NCBI GenBank assembly: GCA_018389105.1
Contig: JACATO010000643.1
Span: 616,501-680,500 of the forward strand
Direction of reading: 5' to 3'
Length of the DNA: 64,000 nucleotides
Source of the DNA: Nautilus pompilius
Lineage: Eukaryota; Mollusca; Cephalopoda; Nautilida; Nautilidae
In this document: one piece after another, positions 25,046 to 37,129 of the stretch
How the letters are laid out: each line of letters opens with the position of its first letter
How positions within the stretch are numbered: the stretch's first letter is position 1
The notes under the pieces: generated by a model
The model's input: only the letters and a program-made list of their open reading frames with translations
What the model was told of the DNA's origin: nothing
The model's database searches: none
Program-made: the position numbers and the translations under genes

Positions 25046-25218
25046 CTGTCTAATGAATAATTACATCACTATGCGTCTTCACCAGGATTGTCTTTCTGAG
25101 ACTAGTGCACGACAACATTGATTGACCTGCTGAACCCAAAGACCGTCTTTATACAGTATTTTCATGACATTAAGCATATTTAGTTTCTGCTTTTCGAGCT
25201 AATTTTGATCCTTTTATT

Positions 25219-25275
25219 GATTATAGTCTTATCTATACATTGTTTAACTGGGAATTATTGGTGCTGTAACAACTT
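25219..25275. mobile_element. MITE family A, copy 3 (right half only)
   Basis: Only the right part is preserved: GATTATAGTCTTATCTATAC, then GTTTAACTGGGAATTATTGG and TGCTGTAACAACTTA. It is almost collinear with the right half of the 39431 copy. No left terminus is recognisable. Confidence 0.65.
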
Positions 25276-25279
25276 AGAT

Positions 25280-26878
25280 CTGTAACAGCTACCTTTGAAA
25301 GCAATTGATGAATCTGTAATTTGACAGCAATTTTATTTCAGTTTAAGATAATTAATAAAGGCTTTACTTTAAGTCATCACATGTGATTCTTTTGTAAACT
25401 ATTATGTACAAGAAAAGATTTTTTTATATTTACAACAATATTTTTGAAGAATTCTGATAAAAGATAACACCTACAATGTTTATGCTGTTCTTAAATCATT
25501 TATATATACATGTGTGTGTGCTGCGATTGTTAACCCTTTGAAGATAAAAATGTTTGCAAATATCTGATTTTACATTTGTTTTGGTAAATTAAAATTTTTC
25601 TTCATTTACTGTTCATGATCAAATTCCTTTTGAACATTTTGTCAAGAGTTTGAGGGAGGAGTTATACTGCAGAAAGTACATGAGTATATTCCATTGTTTT
25701 TAGGACTTATTTTTAATTTTTAGAACATCTCTAGAGTTATTGTGCACAAAGATATGTATGGTTGCATTTTATAATGTAATAATGTATTTGGCACTCTTTC
25801 TGGAAGTAGTTTGTATAATTTAAAAAATTTCTTGTTTAAAATGTTTTATTTTCAAGTTTTTTTTCAATTCAGAATTATTTACTTTATTTTTTGTAATATT
25901 GTTGTCAACAAAAAATAATACTGTCATCTATTAAGAATCTCTCTCTGTACTTTAGCATTTTGCTGCGATGTTAATTTTTTGACCTGGCTAGGATGTATAT
26001 GGGGCTCAGCTGTCAATGTTGAAGAACTTAATGATTTCTGTATTCAGTTCTATTACATGTACTTTGTCGAAAATAAGCTAAATATGATACAAGTAGGCCA
26101 CCTGGTGAGATCTTCTAGAACTAATTGCGTTAGCCATGTGAGCACGGCGCCTCTCTGCGCTTGTGATTGACATGTTTGGATATAGGGACTTTTTTAAAAT
26201 TTGGAACAGGTTTGGTGGTAATCTGGCAGAAAAGGTAAACAACATTTATTGCAAATTTTTTTGCCTCAGTTGAGTGTAACGATTGAGGAAAGTTACATTA
26301 ATGTGATGTAAGTGCTGCTGTAAGTCAGCTGGCAAGTGTACTGTTTAAAGATTCTGAGATACATGCTACAGTGAAGGGATCTGGAGTTTTTTTTGGCCCT
26401 CTTGTAATGTGGGGGTCTACAAGACATAAAGAACCAGATTTAGAGAGGACCTTTCAAAAGTGATCCCTTACAGTAGCATTTTTTCTAAACATAAACTGGC
26501 TCTGGCTGGATACAAATCAATTTCAACCAGGTTACAACTGATTATGGAGAAAATTTATTCTGAAGTTGTGGTACTGGAAATACAGCAAAATAATAAATAA
26601 AGGAGTTACAATTTAATCTCTTATTTTAAATCAAGGGTCATAACAGTGTCTGGTTTCTTTAAGAAGATAAAACTCTGCACCTTATATCTTTATATTAGAG
26701 CTTGCTTGTTTGTTTTAAAGTTTTTAGTTGAATATTTACAGAAGCAGGAAGCCATTATAGCATATTCGTGGGTTTTCAGGGAAGAGAAATGGCCATCAAC
26801 ACGATTCTTAAATAGATTAATATCCTTAGCGACTTATTAATAATTACTTAAAATAAATAGATTCAGTGCTGAATCATA
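25280..26878. other. Non-coding stretch with a small CpG cluster
   Basis: No gene supported. Four CpGs lie within about 45 bases at 26125-26165, at the end of a 63-codon open frame (25979-26170) that I do not recognise. A donor-like CACCTGGTGAGA occurs at about 26100. These are hints only. Confidence 0.4.
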
Positions 26879-26881
26879 GTT

Positions 26882-26942
26882 ACTACTAGGATTGCTTCGC
26901 TGTAATGGTATTCAGCAGGGTCTCATTTGAGTGTCCTTAGTA
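26882..26942. mobile_element. MITE family B, partial copy
   Basis: CTACTAGGATTG starts a shortened left arm and GTCTCATTTGAGTGTCCTTA with GTA closes a well-kept right arm. Most of the left arm is missing. Confidence 0.5.
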
Positions 26943-29430
26943 ATTTTTAATTGTGATCTCTATGTAGATAGATGAAATGAAAAATTTTGTTCCTGTCTAT
27001 ATTTTAAAAGCCCCAAATTATTTTAGAAACTTATCTTTAGGCCTCTTAAGCATCTAAAATTCAAATGTGGTAAATCTGATATTTGTAATTGTTCATGGTA
27101 TTCCAAATTCATTTTTACTTGTCCAAATTCTGCAGAACCATTAATTCTGAATAAACAGGCACACTACATCAGTGCATCTTTCTCTGTAATTCTGCTTTAG
27201 AGACCAAATCAAAAAATGTACGGTAAATGTGTAAGGAAAATATTACAGCAGACACTTTCAATAGATTTAGCTCATTACAGTTTTAAAAGATGGCTGACTG
27301 AATGTAGAGAAAAATCCAATTGACTGGCAGTATTATAGGAATCGGCCATTTAATGGATGGAAAGAATTCCTTTTATAGTGAGTAAATAATTAAAAATTTT
27401 TTTTTATGTATAGACTTCTGCAGCCATGCTCATTTGAAACACACTGCAAGTTCAAGTCTAATTGGTAAGTTATTAGAAGAAATAAATTGCATCTATGAAA
27501 GACAACAAATTTTTTCTAAGTACTTGTAATGGAGTTTTATCAATGTAGCATCACTTTGCTGTGTAAATATTTAGAAAGAGAAGGATTGATATCTTTATAT
27601 TTCATGAGATAAAGAAGAAGAAAAATATGTACAGTAGATGAAAAGCTACAGAGATTATCTTAGTGATATGTGAAATACTACATTAAAGTGCAACATGATG
27701 ATTATGAAAAAAAATTCACTTTTAGCTTTCATCTTGGATAATCTTTGCAATTTTTTTCTTATGATTTCATCTTTTAAAAAGTATTAGAAATTGATTATGA
27801 TATAAGAATTGATGGTGGTGGTTTATCAAAAGCAATGATTATCAATTAAAATCATTTGACTTTTAGATGGCTCTATTCTAAATTTGCTTGAGAGATTAAA
27901 GATCCAAGGTCTTTGAACTAATTGTTCCATATCACAATTTGAAAAAAACAAAAACAAGGGATTTATATGAGTTTCAGAGCTTCTTAGTGTGATGGTGTTT
28001 TTTGGATTTGTTTTGTTTTGTTTTTTATAGAAAAAAGGATGCTGCTATAATCCATTATGAAGATTATAAGCATGAGCTTGGTTGAGATTCACTTCTGGAG
28101 TGTAACTTCTTATACTCTTCTCACCTTTGAAGGCTATGATTTAAAACTACTGACTACAAAGTAAACCAGTAATCCGGTACAACCTACATTGGTGGTCAAA
28201 ATTACTGCATCACTTTTTTTTTTGAACAAAATTTTAAATGTTTGTGTTACCATGTAAGAAAGCATTTCTAACATACTAAAGCTGATTAAGTGCTGTTCTG
28301 TTATTCATAGGGTCCCTGTAATAAATGAACATCTTGATGTGTAGTAATTACTTGTGGAGATGCAGCTGCAGAGTAATGAAGCAGTAAACTTCATTAAACA
28401 CTTTACAGTGTTGCTCTGGCTAAAGAATAAATTATTTTAACAAATATGCATGTGAAAAAAAACACATGCTTAAATATGGTATAATTACATTAAAAAAAAA
28501 GAACATTTAGAATTATTTTTAGTGATGGTATGATTTTGGCCACATTGTATTATCACATTTATTAAAGGTTTGCTATTGTAGCTGAAATCTGCTATGCTCC
28601 TGTTGGGGGTTGAGCCAACACTGGCTGTCAGTGGTCTAAATTGTTAAGAAGATTAAACAAAATACATATCTGGCATAAAAAATTAATTCTCATTTTGTTG
28701 CTCATAATATAATATCCAGTGACTGCAATTAGACATGGGATTTTATGTTTCTAGGTTAATTATATAAAAGTATAGATTAAATGTTTTATGAATAAGTAAT
28801 TAATAAAGTTACTTTATCTTGATTTCAGATAAATCTGGAAATCAAATTTTGCTCTATGCGGTAAATTTCTTTGCTTTCATCTAACTCTGTTTATATTAAA
28901 CATAAAATATGCAGATATTTATTCAAACTATATAAAAGGATAAGAATGAGGAATATAATTTAGCAGTCATTTTACTCTCTCGTCTGATTGGGAACCTAAA
29001 ACAGAAGGTCATTACAACTCAATCTCTCTATCCTCAGCATTGGATTTTCCAATTTTGACATAATAACAAACTTTATCCATAACACACAAACCTGAAATGG
29101 TTACCATATCATGAAATTATACTACCCAGAGACCTGATCAGAACAAACTATTTGTCTAATGATTGCTTTTTTTAGGTATTTCACAACAGTACCATAAATT
29201 AATGTTTTTATGATGATAATTATCCGATGTATTTATTCAGTAAATGCTGAGAATAATCAGATAATATAAACTTACATTCAAAATTGTTTCATCTTCGTAC
29301 ATTATGAATTTAGCATCTCCACATCATAATCTAATACTTTTTGCTCCCTAATTTTAATAAAATGATTAGTGAGTTTTAGGAGTTTTAAACGTTGACGTAT
29401 GCGGTATACCTAAATTTCATACATCTTTGA
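26943..29430. other. AT-rich non-coding stretch
   Basis: No gene, RNA gene or clear repeat. Low-complexity patches include a GTTTT run near 28005-28025 and several A runs. Confidence 0.55.
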
Positions 29431-29439
29431 CTTTTGAGG

Positions 29440-29587
29440 TCCAAGGACAAGCAAGAGGAGGAAAGGTGCAAGTATCAGCTTTGGTGACCAAGCAGGTTAT
29501 CTAGGTACTGTTGGGGGGTGGGGAGAGCTCTTGAACAGTGGTCAGAATGCAAGCCAAGCAAAATTTAACCGCTGAACCACCATTCAT
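29440..29587 (-). mobile_element. tRNA-type SINE family beta
   Basis: The complement gives a tRNA-like head, GGTGGTTCAGCGGTTAAATT (A box) and, some 35 bases on, CTGTTCAAGAGCTC (B box), then CAGTACCTAGATAACC and GGTCACCAAAGCTGATAC. The second part aligns with 22963-23080. The A-to-B spacing fits an RNA polymerase III promoter of tRNA type. Confidence 0.6.
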
Positions 29588-29598
29588 GTATCTATCAA

Positions 29599-29875
29599 TC
29601 AGGCTGTTACAAAAGTTTTGTTGGTTTTTTTACTGCGACAATGTGACTCCATATCATTGCTGAAAGTGAAGTTTATTAATCAAAGTTCCATTACAATCAA
29701 TACACTTCTGCCAATGAGTTACAAGCAAATTTATACCATTTTGAAAAAATCTGGATTTCTGGAGTCGATAAACTGTTGGAAGACAGTTTCATTTGCTGCT
29801 TGGTTGGAGAAGGATTTCATACGGACGAAGCTGTCGAGGTGTTTGAAAAGGTGGTTGGGTGTTACTGAATTATGA
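29599..29875 (-). pseudogene. Mariner transposase C-terminal relic with 3' end
   Basis: Minus-strand translation gives HLFKHLDSFVRMKSF, then FIDSRNPDFF, and after a one-base frameshift GINLLVTHWQKCIDCNG. This is the C-terminus of a mariner (Mos1-like) transposase, where the family has L..L..FL.GK.F..., EFY..GI..L..RWQKCID..G. A CAGGCTGTTACAAAAGTTTT sequence at 29600-29619 lies just past the coding end and looks like the outer terminal inverted repeat. The catalytic core upstream (above 29880) is not recognisable. The 85-residue plus-strand frame here is an antisense shadow. Confidence 0.8.
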
Positions 29876-29879
29876 TAAA

Positions 29880-30350
29880 ATACAGGCATTCTATGGCATT
29901 TTGGCGCTTTCTGTTTTAATTTTTGTTTTCACTAAAACCAAAGTGGTATCTTTTCATTAAACTGAAAATTTTAAAGTCCTTTCTCCATTTCATTATTTTA
30001 TGTCATAGTTGTTATTGTTTCTTTTGTACTAAACCTTTGAAGGTAAATTCAAAACTATTATCCAGTCTCATGGAAGCCAGACTAAATATTCGTTTGATCC
30101 TTTCTCAGACCACCTGGCAGCCTAGAAGCACTGGTTAGCATTTGTGCTGAACTGGTTACTGGATATTCAGTCAACACAAACTTGTAATGCAAAACACATG
30201 GGGGTTGGAATGATATGGATTTGTTGTCATAAAGTATTAGATTAATGAGGAAGGTACTGCGTGTCAAGTCCCTATGGATCAACCTGTGCTGAGTAATACA
30301 AATTTGAAGGATAGGGGGATGGTATACAGAATGTTAAGGATTCATTTATG
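29880..30350. other. Unassigned sequence beside the mariner relic
   Basis: This is where the mariner catalytic domain would be if the element were complete, but I see no DDE-type motif on the minus strand. It is either very decayed or unrelated. Confidence 0.4.
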
Positions 30351-30351
30351 C

Positions 30352-30430
30352 ATTAAAAACTTCAAGCATCGTATTATAATTTTATGCTCCATCTTATGTG
30401 GTTAAACAATTATTAAACTTAGAGTTTAAC
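30352..30430. repeat. Direct repeat, left copy
   Basis: TTAAAAACTTCAAGCATC and CATCTTATGTGGTTAAACAA recur about 480 bases downstream as TGAAAACTTTCAGCATC and TATTTTATGTAGTTAAACAG. The pair flanks the transposase relic at 30470-30780. Confidence 0.55.
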
Positions 30431-30469
30431 CATATTTTCTAATGGCTTGAACTCATTCTTCAGTTGGGG

Positions 30470-30780
30470 TATGATAATAATTGCTTGCTTTGTTGATGCA
30501 AATTAACCTTCAAAATATATGGTGTTGCAAAGGGAACGTTCAGTTCTTGTGAGGCATGAGGAAGCAATTTCTGTGGCCTTCTTGAAAACTCTGCTTCAAG
30601 AGCTGCAGTGGCCTCTTGACTGGTACATGAGTTGACTAGAGCGTTCCTTGTTCTTAATTGAACCTGTTTTAACTGTTTTCATCAAACGACTAATGGTGTT
30701 TTCAGTAGTGGATTCTCATTGTAATGTGCCATAAACTTCTGCTGAATTGAAATTGCTTACTGCAGTGAAACAAAGCACAA
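30470..30780 (-). pseudogene. Mariner-like transposase N-terminal relic (DUF4817-type), second copy
   Basis: Minus-strand frames read QQKFMAHYNENP, then TISRLMKTVKTGSIKNKERS, then SRRPQKLLPHASQELNVPF and ILKVNLHQQSKQ. These fit the N-terminal helix, the first HTH (PPS..TI.R..K.FK.TGS), and the second HTH with its flank (SP...... ELxV....... IL...L....). At the nucleotide level it aligns with 1321-1610. The catalytic half is missing. The C-terminal relic at 29599-29875 lies on the same strand at about the right distance, but it belongs to the Mos1-like type, so I treat the two as separate. Confidence 0.6.
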
Positions 30781-30830
30781 AATATAGTCAACCCTTCTTA
30801 CAACAGTCTAGATAACAAAACAATAAATTA

Positions 30831-30915
30831 ATGAAAACTTTCAGCATCTGGAACTGTAATACAATTAATTTTTTGTTCTATTTTATGTAGTTAAACAGTT
30901 CTTAAGCAATAAAAC
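30831..30915. repeat. Direct repeat, right copy
   Basis: This is the partner of 30352-30430, roughly 75% identical in the aligned blocks and in the same orientation. It could be a terminal direct repeat or the trace of two tandem insertions. Confidence 0.55.
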
Positions 30916-33900
30916 CATTCAGTGACCTTTTATAAGCATACTTGATAAACAGTTTAGCATTTTATAATGTTTTCCTTATTGTTTAACAGAGAAACCTTAA
31001 AAAATCTCTAAGAAACCCTGCTTTTTTATTCATATCCTTAATGTGGTGAGAAACTGTTAAGGAATTTCATGTAATCTTGTTTGTAATGTTAAACTATCCT
31101 GTAAAAAACAAATACACATGGCTGGAATCACTTTCTTGTTTAAACTTTATCGAAATTCAAGAAAATATTACATTTTTAATGACAATTAGATAAACTGCTT
31201 GCACAGAAGATTCTAGAATGAACTCTGGTGATGGACATTGATAATATTTTTTTGTGCGGGTGTTCAGACACTGACATCTAGTTTAATGAAGCAATTTGGA
31301 AAATTCTTATTTTTAGCACATGACATGTAGTCAGTTACGAAAAATGATTTATGATAATTGAGTTGGAAACAGCATTGCTACACAAGCAAGGAATTTAAAT
31401 CATCAAAATTAGGCCTGAGACATCCAGCTACGACAGTTTTCCTTGGAGACCAGCTAATCAATGTCCAAATTCTGTTAACATTATTGATTTAGACAATTTG
31501 CCCAGGCCAGCCAATTGATTAGCAACATATGTCTGATCTAGATATTATTTATTGGCATTAAATTTATTTTATTTTTTTGCATGTGAGTGTGTATAATTAC
31601 TGAAACATATTAAAAGTTTGTGATCCTAGTTGAATGATAGGTGAATACTTTTAAGTAAGACCAGCAGTTGCTGAGAAGTTTTAATTTCATTGTTGAACTG
31701 AATCTGTTTTGACAAAAATTTATTCTAAACAGAAATCGAATTTGTTTTAAAAAGACTATAATAAGATAAGATGATTATTTTTTGATATTGGTTTTCTTAT
31801 TTTGATGTAAGTGTAATTTGTTTGACTACACAAACATTTGATTATCTTTAAGAAGTTAAACAAACAGAGGCAACTATGAAAAATACAAGGAAAAGCTGCT
31901 AACTTTTCTCATGAAAATTTAAAAGAACATGCAACAACAATTTTCTTTTTTTTAGTATGTTTTAACCAAATGTAGTAAGAATACAATTGTGCAACTTCAG
32001 ATATTTGTATAACAAGCAGAATGCTTAGCTCTTTTATCAAGCAATGTGAAGTTATGCTAACGTTGTATATTTCATCATGAGAAAAATTTGATGATGGAAT
32101 TTATTGGGAGATAAAATGTGTCTTATGAAAAGTTGTTTTTAAGATAAAAAATTCTGTAAAAGTATAGTTAGTTATTTAATTTATTATTTACTATGGTGTA
32201 GGTTTCATTTGTGGGAAAAATGTACAAGTTAGTATGTTAGATGAATGACTGATAAGATTCCATGAAGTTGTTTGTAATCTCTGAGAGAAAGTGACTTTGC
32301 ATTTAGAGAGAGACTTAATAGTTTGTCAAAAGTAGAATCTTTCTTTGTATTAACTGTTCTACTAGAGCATCTGTTAGGAAGTAGCCAAAATATGAATAAG
32401 GAAAACAGCTGATACTATCTTTTAATTAACTGACAATATTTAATGAAAACTCTGTCTGTTTGTGTCTGTCTGCCTGTGTGTGTGTGTACAAAATATGTTT
32501 AGTTCTTATGATATTTTCTCTCCCAGGTTCTTTTATATTACTTTTTTTTTTCATTTTTTAGCCTACGAATCTTAGGCAAAGGGGTATGAGTGAGTGATTA
32601 GCTATAATTATAGATTCACCACGCTCTGTCCCCTTGTAAAATATCTTTCTATCATTCAGAGAAGTTATCTTCAGGTACTGTTAATTTTTTTGTGGATTGT
32701 TTACTGAATCATCCCACTCTTTTTCCTATAAAAAATTGAATCAATATCTTTAAGTTTCTTGATGATTGTTTAAATGGCATATCTTAAAATTTTGTTATAC
32801 TAATTGTTTTGTGTTGCGTTTTACTTTGTTCATTGAGAAATATTATTTTATATCTATTAGCAGTTAATATCTTTGCCATTTTAGTTCTTTTGAAAGGAAA
32901 TAAAACAAGCATTAATGATTTTGTAAGGAGTCCTAAGGCTTTTGTACAGTACTGTATATGCCATATCCAAGACAACAACTAACCTTTGAAAGAGAGGGGA
33001 TGATAAGTATCTATGCCAGGTGTTGCTTGGTTGAATATGCTGCTGGTTGCTATTGATTGAGGTGTTAGTGTCATCTATTAAATTCTCAAATGATGGAGAT
33101 TTTAATTTGATCTCTAACTCTGAATGACCATATAATCTCTGCCTTCTAACAGGTGCAAACCACAGACAGAAGACAAGTAAATGAAATGGTCTTTTATTTG
33201 TGGCTATTCAAAGTGACACCTGGCATAGATTCCTGTTGTTCTCTCTCCCACAAAGGTTAGTTGCAGTTTGGGCCAAACCAGGCAGTAATTGAAGTTTAGG
33301 CTAGACAGCCTGGCAACTGGACTAAGTATTAATCTGGGTTACAACACGTGTAATGTGTAGTGTATAGTTATCTGCAAGCATTTTATTTAGGTTTAAAATC
33401 AAAATTAAAAACAACAAATCCTTTTTGTGAAGATAAATATACCTTATACATATCTGAACTGATGTGTAGAGTATTGATTTTTAAAGCACAATATTACATT
33501 ACATTGAACTCTTCTAGTCTTGTATTAAATGATTCATAACACAGCAGGAGATTTTAAATTGGATTTATGATAATGGCATGCTTAATTGACTGAATGAACA
33601 AGTAGTGGCATCCAAGGTACAAGTTTAATTGTACATCCATGTACAAGAAAAATGTATGTAGATAGCTCTTGAAATCTTAAAATAATGTTTCCACTGCTCT
33701 AGAGCTTTGCTGGAGGTGGATAGTCATGGAATTATTTTTCTAAGTGTAATTCGACATTGTCATTAAAAAAAAACATTGCAGTAAAATGTTCTTTGAAAAC
33801 CTGAAATTAGCATAACTGTAGGATTGTGATGGTTAGTGTATAAACTTATATCTCTCTATAAGCTCATTTTGTCAGTAATCAGTGAACCTGATATTATTCT

Positions 33901-34290
33901 GATGTATAAGACTACGCTTTGCTTTAAAGGTCAAAGGGATTAGCAAAGGGAGGATGTATTGGCATGAAGCTAACTTTTGCATCTTGTTCTTCTCTGCTTG
34001 GTTTAGGAAAATGAAACCAGGGTGGGGATGTTGCTCTGGTGAATGCCCTATGTAGATTTGAAGAAGGAGGACATATTGCAAGGGTTAATTAAAGTGATAG
34101 TAGATTAATAAGATAGGCAGCAACAATAACATTTTTGTGTTCTGGATTGATAAAGAATGGATTTTATTGTATGTAGCTACTACAAGTAATTCTCTGCCAA
34201 CTTTCAGTTGTAACAGTAAGCTAAATGACCAGATTATGCCTGTTGCTAAGTTAAATAAACAAACTAATTTCAGTATTTTTTTTGTTTGTT
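30916..34290. other. AT-rich non-coding stretch
   Basis: No gene seen. There is a short TG/TC-rich patch at 32450-32488 and many A/T runs. Slightly higher GC near 33150-33330 shows no recognisable structure. Confidence 0.55.
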
Positions 34291-34293
34291 TAA

Positions 34294-34373
34294 TATACTA
34301 GGTATGTCTAAATGACACCAGTAGCATTGTTGTAATGGAATCTGGTTTGGTTTCATTTTAATACACCCAGTAT
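34294..34373. mobile_element. MITE family B, copy with both ends
   Basis: TATACTAGGTATGTCTAAATGA opens it and GGTTTCATTTTAATACACCC with AGTATA closes it, an imperfect inverted pair. The centre AGCATTGTTGTAATGGAATC corresponds to the ACCATTA-type centre of the other copies. Confidence 0.65.
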
Positions 34374-34649
34374 AATGGATTTTATTTCATATGCTTATAA
34401 ACTTTAATGAAATCATCATGAAAACATCTGTAGGCAAAACTAGGACTTTAATCTCTCTACAGTACACAGATTAGGTTTATTACTCATCATCCCATGCCTG
34501 AACCACTCTAACTAATGATTTGTGTGTTAATTTATTATTTTTTTTAAATATCAAATTATTTAATTAGGAAGTTTCATTATGAAATCAGTTAAATTTATGA
34601 ATACACCCAGTGCGGAAGGATTCAAAGGGTCAACCACCTGTACTTTTTC

Positions 34650-35137
34650 CAGGGATGGGTCAAGGCCTTGGATAACTGAGTGGTAACCTGGGGTACCAAA
34701 AAACAGGAGAGAAAAACTTAATTATTATATTTGCTTTTTTTTTTTCGTTTTTTAACTTACTATCTGACATGCAATCAAAATGTTCAGGAGTGTGGGATTC
34801 TTGTTATTGTGGCGAGATGAGGAAAGCATCATGGAGGTCAGCCAGATCATATTATCACATAAAAGTATGAGGAAATGGTTCTGATGCTCATTTGGGCTGT
34901 GCGCCTCAGGACTGATGGGTAGCCATTTGTGTAAATACTGTGCTTTGTATACAGTTGTAATGATGTAAAGGTTTTGAATGTCTAATGTTGTGTCGGATTT
35001 TTTAAAAAATTTACTCGTAAAATCTGTAATAAATTCTTTATTCCTTAATTTTTTTATCATTATAAAAAAAATGGTAAGTCTTAAGGGTGCTGAAATTAAA
35101 TTTGCCTGGGGTGCCAACCATCCTAGAGCCAGCCCTG
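34650..35137. mobile_element. Non-autonomous hAT element, 488 bp, with 8-bp target duplication
   Basis: The left end is CAGGGATGGGTCAAGG. The right end, read inward on the other strand, is CAGGGCTGGCTCTAGG, matching 13 of 16 positions and starting with CAGGG as hAT ends do. The flanks are ACTTTTTC (34642-34649) and ACTCTTTC (35138-35145), an 8-bp target duplication with one mismatch, the length typical of hAT transposition. No transposase is encoded; the 141-residue minus-strand frame inside is not a recognised protein. The element must have been moved by an autonomous relative elsewhere. Confidence 0.8.
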
Positions 35138-35145
35138 ACTCTTTC

Positions 35146-36510
35146 AACCTGCTGACCCCATGGATTGGGGATGGCACATGATGATGATAGTCTAATTGCT
35201 ATATCTATTTAGAGGATTACAGTTATTTTTTTCTGTATTTTCCTTGTGTGTGATTTATTATTAACTAGAAGGCTTAAAATTCTACTAGGTAAATTGTGAA
35301 AATGTATCCAACTAACTTGATAATTTAATGAATAATTTGACCATACACTTTAAGCTACATGTTATTATAGCTGATTTTGTTACCGTTTTTTAAATCACTT
35401 TTGGTTTTGTAAGATCATCAAAGCAGGAACTAGATTAAATCTCTTTTAATAAACAGAAGCTTATAGTCAGTAAAATAAGTTATTATTTGGTGATATTTAA
35501 GGGAACATTAAAGCTGAATCTTTGAACACTGACATTTTTCTCTCTTAGCTTTCCTTTAACGGGGGTGGAATAAAGGTAGGTCAGAGTGAGTGTTCCTTTC
35601 CTGGAGTAAGCAAAGTCTCCAAGCCTTATCGAAATACTTCTGTTGGGGCAGCATTGCTGAGATTGTTTTCAAAAATCATTAAACCAACACCGCAGTTTCT
35701 GTGGTTGAATTGCCATTTTTGGACAAGGAGAGTAATACTCTAATTTCAGGTGAAACAGTAAGCAAGCAGGTAAGTAGCCCCTTTTAACAGTAAATGTCAA
35801 CACAGTTCTAGTTTCAGAATCTGCATTATAAACTCCATCATGTTTTTTTTCTTGTAACACTCACTTTTTAGCTGATGAACCAGGCTTAAAGATGATGTGA
35901 GATCTGTAATGTATCACCTTCAGAATGTTAAATATAAATGGATAAAAAGTATTTTCAGATTCTACATAACCCTTTACTCTGTTTTTTCATGGTTACATCT
36001 GTTATTGTCTTAAAGGACACAAATGATTTAAAAAGTACTTTGTTTTCAATACATATCAAATTTAATAATCAAATATTTGTAGCTGCAAAAAATGAAGCTA
36101 ATTAGCATTTCTTTCATGTATCCAGTCCAGTTACACTTTAAAAACTATTCTTGATTTGAATTTCACTGATGGATCATTTTGTGCATGTTGCATCTTTTCT
36201 CTAGCATTGTTCATATATTTAACAGCAGTTGATTTCATCAGTCATTGTGCCAATATGTATCCAACTCATTACTTTATTTTAGTCAATAGTCAGTGTGTCA
36301 GACATTTTATTTCAACATATTTTCAATACATCACAATTATCCATAATAATTTAATACAAGATCACATCCATAGTTTCTTGTCTTTGATGTCTAAGCTAAA
36401 AAAATTACTATTTTTGTTGTTTGACTGTTATTTTTAGTGATACACATTTCTTGCCTTTCTACCATATCATACATGTGAATTGTTTTTGAATATGTTCTTA
36501 TACAAAATAG
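35146..36510. other. AT-rich non-coding stretch
   Basis: No gene or named repeat seen. The 93-codon frame at 36156-36437 is hydrophobic and AT-driven, with no recognisable domain. Confidence 0.5.
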
Positions 36511-36514
36511 GGTA

Positions 36515-36770
36515 GTGGTGGATGGCAGGCCTGCCATGGCTGCAGACTTGGATTTGAATCCCATTGGGATTCATCTTTGTTTGGTGACCATTCCCACTGT
36601 CTAGTTTTTTTTCTCTTTTTTGTATCAGAATGTCTACATGGACATCTCTGGACACACTCTGGTCTCTTCTCAGCTGAACAGAAGTATGCTGGTATGGTCT
36701 TTCCTCTCTCAGGCATGACATAAACCTGTTCTCTGCCTCTACAAGTGTGAAAATCTTGAACATTTAAGTC
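36515..36770 (+). mobile_element. tRNA-derived SINE, diverged
   Basis: TGGATTTGAATCCCATTGGG (about 36548-36567) is a good B box (GGTTCRANNCC-like), with an A-box-like GTGGTGGATGGCAGGCC about 35 bases upstream. A TTTGTTTGGTGACCATTCCC stretch then resembles the TTTGGTGTACCTCCC block of family alpha. The tail is not alignable. The overlapping minus-strand frames of 93 and 98 codons are accidental. Confidence 0.6.
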
Positions 36771-37129
36771 CATGTGCATGAGTTAGCTTAAGCTATCTTA
36801 TTCATTGAGCAGGTGCTTCTCTCGCATTGCAAGAAATAGCTTCCATTATTAAATACAATGCAGCAACCAAGATGAAGTGCAGTAGCAGAAGTCATTATGA
36901 ATTTTATCATCTTTTGCCTAATTGCCATATCTTCTGGTTGGTTGCTTAATGGCAGGATGGGGAAGAAAAGGGTCAAATGCCATTGGAAATTGTCTTGCAT
37001 TGATTACAAAATGATATAACAATATCTGAAAAGTTGTCATCTGTGACTGGCATGAAGAAACAAAAGACCATCTTTGCATGACATTTACTAATATGTAGAT
37101 AATACTTAAACATGAAGTGAAGATGAATT

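Noticed and set aside
24745-25053. 102-codon frame, briefly considered as a THAP-like zinc finger
   Set aside because: Most of it coincides with a SINE copy whose blocks match three other copies; the cysteine and histidine ligands of a THAP domain are absent.
29599-30780. One complete mariner element from 30780 down to 29599
   Set aside because: Spacing and strand fit, but the N-terminal part is DUF4817-type while the C-terminus is Mos1-like, and nothing readable links them.
34752-35177. 141-codon minus-strand frame
   Set aside because: It lies almost entirely in the non-autonomous hAT element and has no transposase motif.
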